Below, piece by piece: positions 1 to 6,976 of a stretch of DNA of 9,684 nt. A program made the position numbers and the translations under genes. Below the pieces are notes generated by a model. The model did not search any database. It was not told where the DNA came from and saw only the letters and a list, made by a program, of their open reading frames with translations. The first letter of the stretch is position 1; the number at the start of each line of letters is the position of its first letter. The stretch comes from Bifidobacterium breve (GTDB taxonomy: Bacteria; Actinomycetota; Acidimicrobiia; Acidimicrobiales; Ilumatobacteraceae): assembly GCA_945896935.1 (NCBI GenBank), contig CAMDER010000059.1, forward strand, positions 1 to 9,684. The letters run 5' to 3'.

Positions 1-495
1 ATTGATGGGACGAACGAGTTTGCCGAGCACCCTCGTCATGATTGGGCCATTCATATCGCTCTCTGGGAATCTGGTGAACTCACTGCAGCTTCGGTCGCTC
101 TGCCGACACTGGGAATCACTTTTGATGCCAGTCCCGCCGCGGTCGTCCCGCCGTCAACGCGAGAAAAGCCGCTCCTCGTCACTTCACGTTCGCGCAATCC
201 CTACTGCGCGGTCATGGTCGCCAATGCCCTGGGCTGCGATGTTGCCCGACTTGGTTCGGCTGGCGCCAAGGCAATGGCAATCGTGATGGGCGAAGCCGAT
301 ATTTATGTTCACGATGGTGGCATGTACCAATGGGACTCGGCCGCTCCATCTGCGGTTGCCAAGGCTGCTGGGCTACATGTCAGTCGTATTGATGGCTCTG
401 AGTTGAAATACAACCAAGAATCACTGTGGCTACCCGATTTCTTGGTATGCCGAATCGAACTCGCCGAACCTGCGCTGAAGGCACTCAACCCTTAG
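1..495 (+). CDS. cysQ: 3'(2'),5'-bisphosphate nucleotidase (CysQ), 3' part of gene
   Basis: The reading frame is open from base 1, so the N-terminal half lies outside the window; 164 residues remain. The fragment begins exactly in the metal-binding motif of the inositol-monophosphatase superfamily (IDGTNEF, from DP-[IL]-D-G-T). It carries the second signature, WDSAAPSAVAKAAG, at fragment residues 111-124, where D112 is the expected metal ligand. The blocks LGSAGAKAMA, DGSELKYNQ and LPDFLVCR recall the mycobacterial CysQ family from memory. Known family role: Mg-dependent hydrolysis of 3'-phosphoadenosine 5'-phosphate to AMP in the cytosol, which clears the by-product of sulfate assimilation and sulfotransfer; actinobacterial members can also act on inositol phosphates. 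The next gene starts 18 bases after the stop on the same strand, but a promoter-like element sits at that junction. Confidence in the family is high; the exact substrate is inferred. Confidence 0.9.
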   Translation: MDGTNEFAEHPRHDWAIHIALWESGELTAASVALPTLGITFDASPAAVVPPSTREKPLLVTSRSRNPYCAVMVANALGCDVARLGSAGAKAMAIVMGEADIYVHDGGMYQWDSAAPSAVAKAAGLHVSRIDGSELKYNQESLWLPDFLVCRIELAEPALKALNP

Positions 496-514
496 AAAAG
501 GTACACTGTATCCG
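479..514 (+). promoter_or_regulatory. Candidate leaderless promoter for the duplicated-domain membrane protein
   Basis: TACACT at 502-507 fits the actinobacterial -10 pattern TANNNT and lies exactly six bases before the GTG at 514, so the predicted +1 is the G of the start codon. The -35 position, 17 bases upstream, is AGGCAC (479-484), inside the end of cysQ. The purine run AAAAGG at 496-501 is 12 bases from GTG, too far to be a convincing ribosome binding site. The same -35 hexamer and spacings recur at the right edge of the window. Predicted from sequence only. Confidence 0.45.
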
Positions 515-2409
515 TGAAACGTTTCCCGGGTATCGCAATCGCTGGCCTCGCATCAATCGCTGCTGGCGCAATCCATGGTGGTGCAATTGGCTTGCACGCC
601 GAGCATCCACAACTCGCGCGCATCTTTATTGTGACGAGTCTTTTGCAGTTGGCGTGGGGCATCACAATTTTGTTGAGGCCACAGCATTGGCTTTTGCCTA
701 TCGGTGTCATTGTGAATGGCGCAGCAGTAGGTGGTTGGGCATTGACCCGCATCGCTGGCATCTCATGGATTGACGGACTTGAAGTTCGTGAAAGTCCGCA
801 AATCGCCGACACTTTGTGTGCGGGTCTCGGAATTGTTGCCGCCAGTATTGCGCTCGCCGCATTACTCGTCGGCGAACGCGAACTTCCACAAGTTCGACTG
901 GCATTTCCGGCGTTCGCTGTTCTGTTCTTGACATTGCCGGCAATGTGGAACGGCGCAAGTCATGTTCATAGCGAAGGTGGCATAGCCCACGCCGATGGCC
1001 ATGGCACCGAAGAAGTGGGACATCACGACCCAGCGACAGCACCCATCGAACAAATAGTCTCTGGAACCCCTACGACCAACACATCGACCTTCGCCGCATG
1101 GCCACGACCGTATGACCCAGCACTGCCACTTGATATTTCCAACGTCGCAAACGTCAGTGCCGAACAAGAGAGCCGCGCCAAGGCGCTCATTGAGTTGACT
1201 CAACGCGAACTTCCCACATGGGCCGATTACCAGACCGCCCTTGATGGTGGCTGGCAGTCAATCGGTGATGGGTCAACAGGATTTGAACACTTCATTAAGC
1301 GCGAACTGATTCAAGATGACAAGTTCCTTGATCCAACAGCACCAGAGGCCTTGGTCTACAAAGTTGACGGCGCCAAGCGCACTCTGGTTTCAGTGATGTT
1401 CATTGCCAAAGTCGGAGTCACCGTTGACGACCCAAGCCTGACCGACTTCGCGGGTGGTCTCATTCAATGGCATTCACATGACAATTTGTGCTGGCGAAAT
1501 AATGCCCAAGGTGTTCCCGTGATTGCGGGCTTAACCGATGGTGCAGGAAACTGTCCAAGTGGATCTGTGCGCGCTGGGGGCAACAACGCCATGGTGCACG
1601 TGTGGATTACCCCACATCTCTGCGGACCATTCGCCGCCCTCGAAGGCGCTGGCGCAGGACGCTCAAACGTCAGCGATTCTGAGCGAGTTGATCTTTGCAA
1701 TGCGGCACATGATGACTCACATCCCACACCAACACCGGTTGTGACGACCGATCCAAAAGCAACGACCGTTGCCCCGGCACCGACCACGACAGCTGCGCCT
1801 ACCTACAACGACACCGGCGACGCGCGAATCACCCTCGCTGGCTTCGATGGCGTGTCGGCAGACCAGCAAGCCCGTGCCGAAGAATTGATCTATCAGACCC
1901 GCACCATCCTGCCGAAGTTTTCTACTCCCGAAATTGCCAAAACATATGGGTTCACATCAATTGGCGACGCCAGTACTGGAGTTGAGCACTACATAAACTG
2001 GTCATGGATCAACGATGAGTACGAACTTGATCCCAACTATCCCGAAAGTTTGGTCTTCGCAGTTGGTCCAGGCGGGGCACGCACACTTGCTTCAGCGATG
2101 TACATGGTTGGCGATGAATACACGCTCGAAACGGTCCCTGACGTTGGTGGCTCGCTCACTCAGTGGCATATTCACAACAACTTGTGTTTCAGCCAAGACC
2201 CATCTGTTTCGGGAGTAACTCGTGTCGTTGGTGTGACATCAGCAGATGGACCGTGTTCGTTTGGTATCAAACTTCGTGCCAACCCCATGTTGCACGTCTG
2301 GCTCACGCCTCAGGCCTGTGGTCCATTTGCTGCGCTTGAAGGTATCGGTGCCGGACAAATCAAAGCGGGCGAAGAGCGCTTGTGCGATGAGTTGCACTCG
2401 CACGGTTAA
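514..2409 (+). CDS. Membrane protein with two copies of an uncharacterised His/Cys-rich domain
   Basis: No family with a known function is recognised. Five hydrophobic segments are visible near residues 4-26, 36-54, 58-80, 98-120 and 128-146. With the basic N-terminus (MKR) inside, the rest should be extracytoplasmic. A His-rich stretch follows (residues 150-171: HVH, HADGHG, GHHD), then domain A (about 211-400), a Pro/Thr-rich linker (403-432) and domain B (about 445-630). A and B are clear homologues. Both contain SIGD-x-STG-x-EH, L(I/T)QWH-x-H-x-NLC, HVW-x-TP and CGPFAALEG-x-GAG. The shared His are H259/H492, H320/H552, H322/H554 and H362/H594; the shared Cys are C326/C558, C347/C581, C370/C602 and C395/C624. 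This suggests metal binding, disulfides or both. GTG 514 was chosen because it keeps the first membrane segment and sits six bases after a -10-like hexamer. The 3' end overlaps the convergent MFS gene by 50 bases. Confidence 0.88.
   Translation: MKRFPGIAIAGLASIAAGAIHGGAIGLHAEHPQLARIFIVTSLLQLAWGITILLRPQHWLLPIGVIVNGAAVGGWALTRIAGISWIDGLEVRESPQIADTLCAGLGIVAASIALAALLVGERELPQVRLAFPAFAVLFLTLPAMWNGASHVHSEGGIAHADGHGTEEVGHHDPATAPIEQIVSGTPTTNTSTFAAWPRPYDPALPLDISNVANVSAEQESRAKALIELTQRELPTWADYQTALDGGWQSIGDGSTGFEHFIKRELIQDDKFLDPTAPEALVYKVDGAKRTLVSVMFIAKVGVTVDDPSLTDFAGGLIQWHSHDNLCWRNNAQGVPVIAGLTDGAGNCPSGSVRAGGNNAMVHVWITPHLCGPFAALEGAGAGRSNVSDSERVDLCNAAHDDSHPTPTPVVTTDPKATTVAPAPTTTAAPTYNDTGDARITLAGFDGVSADQQARAEELIYQTRTILPKFSTPEIAKTYGFTSIGDASTGVEHYINWSWINDEYELDPNYPESLVFAVGPGGARTLASAMYMVGDEYTLETVPDVGGSLTQWHIHNNLCFSQDPSVSGVTRVVGVTSADGPCSFGIKLRANPMLHVWLTPQACGPFAALEGIGAGQIKAGEERLCDELHSHG
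1144..2406 (+). repeat. Intragenic tandem duplication of an about 190-residue domain
   Basis: Codons for residues 211-400 (about 1144-1713) and 445-631 (about 1846-2406) encode two homologous domains separated by a Pro/Thr-rich linker. Similarity covers the whole length, from VSA-(E/D)-Q at the start to the final Cys motif, and is seen at protein level; I did not see long nucleotide identity, so the duplication looks old. Domain A differs by an extra segment around residues 342-358 (DGAGNC, AGGNN), while B has SADGPC at the equivalent point. Confidence 0.8.
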
Positions 2410-3487
2410 TACTTCGCGCGACAACAAATACCCAAGCCAAACCGAGGCCGCAAACGCCGAGCACAACAATCGGCATTGACGTCGATCCGACCGTGTCGAT
2501 CAGAGCCCCAATCGATACCGGAACAATCAAACCACCGATGGCCGCCGCCCCGACAATCCACGCGGTTGCTTGAGCCGAAAGAGAAAGTTTCTCGTCGACC
2601 ATCGCAATCATGGTCGGATACTGCGGTCCCGACGCAAATCCAAAGAGAGCGGTGCCAAACCAAATTGAGGACGTGCTGGCGTCTCCCACAATCATGATGA
2701 TTAAACCGACCAGTGATAACGCACACGCCCATCCGACAATGGTGAGTGGCTTAAAGATTTTGCTCAACGGAATCGCTACTAGGCGCGCCAGAGCAAATGA
2801 AGCCCAAAAAATAGCGGTCACAAAGGCTGGGTTTGAACCCGACATTCCTTGGTCTTCTGCGTAGGTGTGAATCCATCCAGAAAAACCGACCTCGCCACCG
2901 ACATATAACAAAAAGAAGATCGCCACGTGTGCCACGACTTTGGTCGGCAACTCTGGTCGATGGAAATCTGGAGCATGCTCTGGTTCAAAAGGTGATTCAC
3001 GCCGCCCGAGAATGACGACAGACATGAGTGCGAAAAAGCCGACAACAATAGAAGCTGGCCACAAATGATCAGTTAATGAAATTGCTCGATCAACAATGAG
3101 CGGAGCAAGTAACGCTCCGACACCGAAAAGTAAGTGCATTGCATTGAGAGCCGGGCCAGATTTCCCGGCCCTTGCCCACACAACCATGATGTTCATTGAC
3201 GCATCAGTCATGCCAGTCGCCGACCCAATCAAGACTGCACCAATAACTGCGTACACATACGTTGAGGCAAGTGCAATGAACAGCACGCCTACCGAAAAGG
3301 CAATGACGCCGATGCGGAGAACTACGTGCCCTCCCCAACCTGTCACCCAGCGGCCACCAACTAAGGCACCAAAAAAATTGCTTGCCGCAATGACCGCAAA
3401 CAAAATTCCGACAACACCTGCACTGACCCCCAAATGATCTTCGAGGTACGAAACAGATGGGCCGAGCAACGACAGAGCAATGCCCAT
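2360..3487 (-). CDS. MFS transporter, FHS/NaGLT1-like
   Basis: A polytopic protein of 375 residues from the first ATG, with hydrophobic segments throughout (for example VVLRIGVIAFSVGVLFIAL, VVAHVAIFFLLYVGGEVGF and LTIVGWACALSLVGLIIMIV) and a charged central loop around RRESPFEPEHAPDFHRPE, as expected between the two six-helix halves of an MFS protein. The blocks NAMHLLFGVGALLAPL and GWIHTYA resemble the fucose/hexose and NaGLT1 (MFSD4-like) branch, but the substrate cannot be read from sequence. It directly follows the PEP-utiliser gene and is probably in its operon. Start: ATG 3487 cuts the first helix short. The frame stays open upstream and encodes KPVFPYFYVAFV just before it. The only start-like codon there is CTG at 3526, whose last two bases overlap the upstream TGA. 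ATG is listed conservatively, though CTG may be the true start. The 3' end overlaps the convergent gene. Confidence 0.85.
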   Translation of the reverse strand: MGIALSLLGPSVSYLEDHLGVSAGVVGILFAVIAASNFFGALVGGRWVTGWGGHVVLRIGVIAFSVGVLFIALASTYVYAVIGAVLIGSATGMTDASMNIMVVWARAGKSGPALNAMHLLFGVGALLAPLIVDRAISLTDHLWPASIVVGFFALMSVVILGRRESPFEPEHAPDFHRPELPTKVVAHVAIFFLLYVGGEVGFSGWIHTYAEDQGMSGSNPAFVTAIFWASFALARLVAIPLSKIFKPLTIVGWACALSLVGLIIMIVGDASTSSIWFGTALFGFASGPQYPTMIAMVDEKLSLSAQATAWIVGAAAIGGLIVPVSIGALIDTVGSTSMPIVVLGVCGLGLAWVFVVARSINRASATHRTSALRPL

Positions 3488-3522
3488 GACAAAAGCAACG
3501 TAGAAATATGGGAAAACTGGTT

Positions 3523-5184
3523 TCAGGGCAGACTCACGATACTGACGGTGCCGTTTGCCCCATCAACAGTGATCGTCGCCCCATCAGGAATTCGCACAGT
3601 CGCATCGGTCACGCTTACAACGCATGGAATACCTAATTCTCGACTCACGATGATCGCGTGGCTGACTACAGCACCAACGTTCACGACAACTGCTCCTGCC
3701 GCAACGAAGAGAGGTGTCCAGGCCGGGTCGGTGAAAGGAGCAACCAATACTTCGCCTGGTTCTAAGGCCATCGGATCAGCGGGATCAAGAATGATGCGCG
3801 CCTTACCCGTATATGTTCCGGGGGCACCAGACATTCCGGTCAACACTTCACCAGCAGTAACTGCACTCGCTATTGATTCACCCTTGAGCGCCCATTGCGA
3901 CAAAGGCGCAACAACACCGTTCACGATGAACGGTGGTTCGAGTTGAAAGAGATCGAGGTATTGGCGTTCGCGTTGCGCGAGTCGAGCCCTAAATTCATCG
4001 GGCTGAGCGACAAAGGCATCAAGCTCGTCGGCCAGCAACATACATATCTGTGATGTGCTGTATCCGGTACGCGTCGCCAAAGCAAAAGCCGCCATTCGAA
4101 CTTCATGCACAACTTTGATGATGTTGGTCTTGGCACGTTCGCGACCGGCCAAATACAGGTGCGCTGATTTCAAAGCCATTTCAAATTGTGCTAACGCTTC
4201 AGGGTCGGTAGCCAATGCTTCACGCACTCGCTTTTCGGCGGCTCGGCGAAGCTCGACATTCTTCTCATTGCGAATGATCGGGCTTTCACTGTTAGCCGCA
4301 CCGCGCATCGTGTCAATTAATGACGTCACCAATGTCGGTTTGGTTTCCCAAGTATTGGACCGGATGTCCCATTCATTGGGCCCACGACTCCCGAATTCGT
4401 GAATAAATGCTGCGAACTTTTCGGCGTATTCGCTTGAATCTTTTGCCAAGCGCGAAAGTTCCCACATCGCACGACTCGGCGCCGCAGAGTCGACATCACC
4501 AATGGCAGTGATCAACGTCAGCACCAGCGAAGGATCACCTAACGCTGCAGCAATTGCACCAAGCGCTCCTGGCCCAATCGAAGTACCGGCAGTCATGTCA
4601 AGGTGATGTTGAAAGTCGCGACGCAAAGTCGCTGTGAATGAACGCATGCGATGAACGAGTGAAACTTCATCAAGGTTCGCCAAATCAGGACGTGATGCTC
4701 GGGCCTCATTTGAAACTGCTTGATCTTCAAGCAATTCTGGAAGCGACTGCGCCGTCATGACTCGACCCATCCACGCCGCTAACTTCGCGGTATTTTCTTC
4801 ATTCTCATGCCACGGCTCAGGAATATACGGAGGCACATCAGGGTGAGTACCAAAGTACGTGGCATCAATCATTTCGGGAGCAAGACCTGGACCGCGCACG
4901 CCAAACATGCGGGCAGTTGAAGCATTGATAAAGAGATAGCCACCGAAAATACCGATGACTTCGGGATGGCGCGCATCCATTTCGTGTTCACTAAAAGTAC
5001 CGACATCAATTTGACAGTCGCGCCAACCCATCACGACTCCGGGTTCCCAGACAACGGTCCAACACAACGGACTACACGGGTCGGGCAAGACCTCGCCAGC
5101 GTTGGCTCGGGTATACACGGGCAACTTCTGGCTCGGCGTCCAGTCGGTTAACCAACGATCTGGTAACGAATTTCCTGAGCTCAT
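3523..5184 (-). CDS. PEP-utilising (phosphohistidine) domain protein lacking ATP-grasp
   Basis: The C-terminal 105 residues form a PEP-utiliser mobile domain. GAVVSHAIIVSRELGIPCV (residues 504-522) holds the phosphorylatable His, H509, in the usual G-x-x-SH-x-x-I-x-x-RE-x-GIP context. The central region has HEFGSRGPNEWDIRSNTW (262-279), which recalls the RGPxExD block in the substrate region of rifampin phosphotransferase and related PEP-synthase-like proteins. Near the N-terminus is TRANAGEVLPDPCSPLCW (25-42). The ATP-grasp nucleotide-binding domain that precedes these regions in PEP synthase, PPDK and rifampin phosphotransferase is absent, so the protein either needs a separate ATP-grasp partner or does something else. 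Start: ATG 5184 is preceded by GGGGG with a 6-base spacer. A TTG at 5226 would add 14 residues with no family likeness and was rejected. The MFS gene follows at once and is probably in the same operon. Confidence 0.85.
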   Translation of the reverse strand: MSSGNSLPDRWLTDWTPSQKLPVYTRANAGEVLPDPCSPLCWTVVWEPGVVMGWRDCQIDVGTFSEHEMDARHPEVIGIFGGYLFINASTARMFGVRGPGLAPEMIDATYFGTHPDVPPYIPEPWHENEENTAKLAAWMGRVMTAQSLPELLEDQAVSNEARASRPDLANLDEVSLVHRMRSFTATLRRDFQHHLDMTAGTSIGPGALGAIAAALGDPSLVLTLITAIGDVDSAAPSRAMWELSRLAKDSSEYAEKFAAFIHEFGSRGPNEWDIRSNTWETKPTLVTSLIDTMRGAANSESPIIRNEKNVELRRAAEKRVREALATDPEALAQFEMALKSAHLYLAGRERAKTNIIKVVHEVRMAAFALATRTGYSTSQICMLLADELDAFVAQPDEFRARLAQRERQYLDLFQLEPPFIVNGVVAPLSQWALKGESIASAVTAGEVLTGMSGAPGTYTGKARIILDPADPMALEPGEVLVAPFTDPAWTPLFVAAGAVVVNVGAVVSHAIIVSRELGIPCVVSVTDATVRIPDGATITVDGANGTVSIVSLP

Positions 5185-5343
5185 AGCAATCCCCCGTGAT
5201 CCGTGTGGCCGCAATCCCCCGTGCAACCCAACCTTGACATTAGTCAGTCATTATGAGCACTGAACCACTTGCCGTACTGACTGTCACACCAATCAATGGC
5301 CGTCCGATAGGAAATCTTTGCGCAACACGGGCAGACTTTCGGA
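5185..5343. promoter_or_regulatory. Divergent intergenic region between PEP-utiliser and ABC1 genes
   Basis: These 159 bases separate two divergent genes and should hold both promoters. On the minus strand, CATAAT (5255-5250) and TAATGT (5242-5237) are possible -10 boxes for the PEP-utiliser operon; neither has a convincing -35. On the plus strand, CAGACT (5332-5337) with AGGAAA (5309-5314) lies before the ABC1 start. TGACATTAGTCA (5235-5246) has 4-base inverted arms, TGAC and GTCA, a weak operator candidate. A 32-codon plus-strand frame (5253-5351) lies here but lacks support as a gene. Confidence 0.4.
5186..5223 (-). repeat. Twin 13-base direct repeat upstream of the PEP-utiliser gene
   Basis: The 13-mer CACGGGGGATTGC (minus strand) occurs twice and identically, at 5198-5186 and 5223-5211, with a 25-base period. 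The copy nearest the gene provides the GGGGG that acts as the likely Shine-Dalgarno for ATG 5184. The second copy lies in the presumed 5' leader. It may be a small duplication, a standby ribosome site or a protein-binding pair. Confidence 0.7.
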
Positions 5344-5344
5344 G
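5309..5344 (+). promoter_or_regulatory. Candidate leaderless promoter for the ABC1 kinase gene
   Basis: CAGACT at 5332-5337 sits exactly six bases before the GTG at 5344, and AGGAAA at 5309-5314 lies 17 bases further upstream. It matches the layout at 479-514 and 9588-9623, but the -10 begins with C, so it is the weakest of the three. GGAG at 5341-5344 overlaps the start codon and cannot serve it as a ribosome binding site. Confidence 0.3.
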
Positions 5345-6957
5345 TGAGTGAATTTGGCCAAAATAGCGATATCCCGAGTGACCTCACGTGGGGATCATTC
5401 ACCGAAAATGCCCCATGGGTAGTTGATCGAGAGCAAGTTCGCTGGCTGCCACTCACAGCAGATCTTCGGGCTCGCGCCAACGCCGAGGTACCCGCCCTCA
5501 CTGCATCTCGGCGATTACCTCCTGGAGCGCGCGTCATCACCGTCGCTACTCAGATCGTCGGCGCTCTTGCTCCTTGGTTGATCAAAAAGAAACGTGGCAA
5601 GTTCAATGACATTGTCGATAGCCGAGCAGACGTATCACTGCGCTTGCGTCAAGCGGTTGAGTCGCTTGGGCCGACCTATATCAAACTCGGCCAGATCATT
5701 TCTTCTGGTGAAGGCCTCTTCCCTGCCGAACTTGTTGATCAGTTCAAAAAGTGTCGCGACCAAGTTCCGGCTGAACCTTTTGCGACTGTTCGTCAAACTG
5801 TCGAGCAAGACTTAGGTGCCCGCTTAGAGGACGTCTTTGAGTGGTTCGACGAAAGAGAACTCGCCGCAGCATCCATCGCCCAAGTGCATGCCGCTCGTTT
5901 GCTCACAGGAGAAGATGTTGTTGTCAAGGTGCAACGTCCTCGCGTTGCTTCACTTGTCCGCAAAGACCTCACTGTCATGGCGTGGATTGCACCATATTTA
6001 GTTGGACGCATTCCGATTGCTGCGTTAGCTAATCCTCCAGCCCTCGTTGAATTATTTGCAGAAACGATTGTTGAAGAACTCGACTTCCGTCTTGAGGCTG
6101 CAAATATGCTCGATGTCGCCGCCATGTTGCACGACCTAGGTCAAAAGGGTTACGTCGTACCGCGACCACATCCACAACTGGTGACCCGACGAGTCTTGGT
6201 GATGGAACGGGTTTCTGGTTTCAATTTTGATGATGTGGCCGGGATGAAAGACGCCGGTATCGATACCGAAGCAGTCATTCGCACTGGAATGATCGCCTTC
6301 ATGGAAGGCGCCATGATTCATGGTATTTTCCACGGCGACCTGCACGGTGGAAATCTTTTCGTACTCAAGGACGGCCGCACGGCGCTCCTAGATTTCGGAA
6401 TCGTGGCGCGCTTATCGGACGAACGTCGTTTAGCTTTCTTGCGCTTGATGTTGAGTGCCACTACCAACGACGTCAAAGGCCAGATGGCGGCCTTACGTGA
6501 TTTGGGAGCCCTGCCTTTTGACACCGACCTAGATGCAGTCATTCGTGATTTACGGCTTGATCTACCAACTATTGACCCCACTTCGCTCTCGGGCGAACAA
6601 ATGGTCAACGAAGTTCAACGCGTCATCAAGGCATTACTTGGCTACGGCGCAAACTTGCCCAAAGAACTCATGCTGTACGTCAAGAACATGGTCTTCTTAG
6701 ATGGCGCAATTTCTCGATTAGCACCAGAACTTGACATCTTGGGGGAAGTCGCCAACATCTCGATGATGTTTGCCGAACGTCACGGAGAGCGTCTCGGCAA
6801 AGAACTTGGTGTCGATCCAACCGCGGTTGAGTTTGATATGGCCGGGGTCAAAGCAAGCCTCGGTCTCGAGGACAACGTTGATCGAATGACGTACAAAGAT
6901 CTTCAGGCGCGACGAGAACTGATTCAGAAACGAATGCGCGATCACGTGGGTCGATAA
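5344..6957 (+). CDS. ABC1/UbiB (AarF) family atypical kinase
   Basis: This 537-residue protein carries the full motif set of the ABC1/ADCK/UbiB family. The KxGQ motif is in YIKLGQIISS (K114-Q117). The Ala-rich loop that replaces the P-loop is AAASIAQVH (174-182). The ATP-site Lys is K195 in VVVKVQRP, followed by VEELDFRLEAANM (243-255). The catalytic loop is HGDLHGGN (330-337, D332 and N337) and the metal-binding DFG starts at D350. Known members are ATPases or kinases that support coenzyme Q or other isoprenoid lipid metabolism. In actinobacteria, which use menaquinone, the substrate is unsettled. All motif residues are present, so activity is expected. GTG 5344 is the only usable start in the frame, which opens after a TAG at 5308. 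nucS follows after 19 bases on the same strand, so co-transcription is likely. The family is certain; the biological role is unknown. Confidence 0.93.
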   Translation: MSEFGQNSDIPSDLTWGSFTENAPWVVDREQVRWLPLTADLRARANAEVPALTASRRLPPGARVITVATQIVGALAPWLIKKKRGKFNDIVDSRADVSLRLRQAVESLGPTYIKLGQIISSGEGLFPAELVDQFKKCRDQVPAEPFATVRQTVEQDLGARLEDVFEWFDERELAAASIAQVHAARLLTGEDVVVKVQRPRVASLVRKDLTVMAWIAPYLVGRIPIAALANPPALVELFAETIVEELDFRLEAANMLDVAAMLHDLGQKGYVVPRPHPQLVTRRVLVMERVSGFNFDDVAGMKDAGIDTEAVIRTGMIAFMEGAMIHGIFHGDLHGGNLFVLKDGRTALLDFGIVARLSDERRLAFLRLMLSATTNDVKGQMAALRDLGALPFDTDLDAVIRDLRLDLPTIDPTSLSGEQMVNEVQRVIKALLGYGANLPKELMLYVKNMVFLDGAISRLAPELDILGEVANISMMFAERHGERLGKELGVDPTAVEFDMAGVKASLGLEDNVDRMTYKDLQARRELIQKRMRDHVGR

Positions 6958-6976
6958 CAACTAGATTGAACGAGTT

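Noticed and set aside
492..1203. Cys-rich minus-strand frames opposite the N-terminal part of the membrane protein.
   Set aside because: They are shadows of the plus-strand gene, whose hydrophobic segments and duplicated domains are clearly coding; the Cys patterns match no family.
2382..2403. Inverted repeat GTGCGA (2382-2387) and TCGCAC (2398-2403) at the convergent junction, considered as a terminator.
   Set aside because: The arms are only six bases with a 10-base loop, and no T-run follows on either strand.
5185..5226. TTG at 5226 as start of the PEP-utiliser protein, giving 14 extra residues.
   Set aside because: The extra residues are encoded by the twin repeat and have no family likeness, while ATG 5184 has a well-placed GGGGG ribosome binding site.
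5253..5351. A 32-codon plus-strand frame (ATG 5253, stop 5349-5351) overlapping the ABC1 start.
   Set aside because: It has no ribosome binding site, no recognisable motif and no suitable -10 element. It lies in an intergenic region likely to hold promoters, and its overlap with the GTG start can be chance.
5244..5540. A minus-strand frame containing VCPCCAK and a later WC, suggestive of a small zinc-binding protein.
   Set aside because: Most of the frame is antisense to the ABC1 coding sequence, and the Cys spacing matches no zinc family I know. It has no ribosome binding site, so it is treated as a shadow frame.
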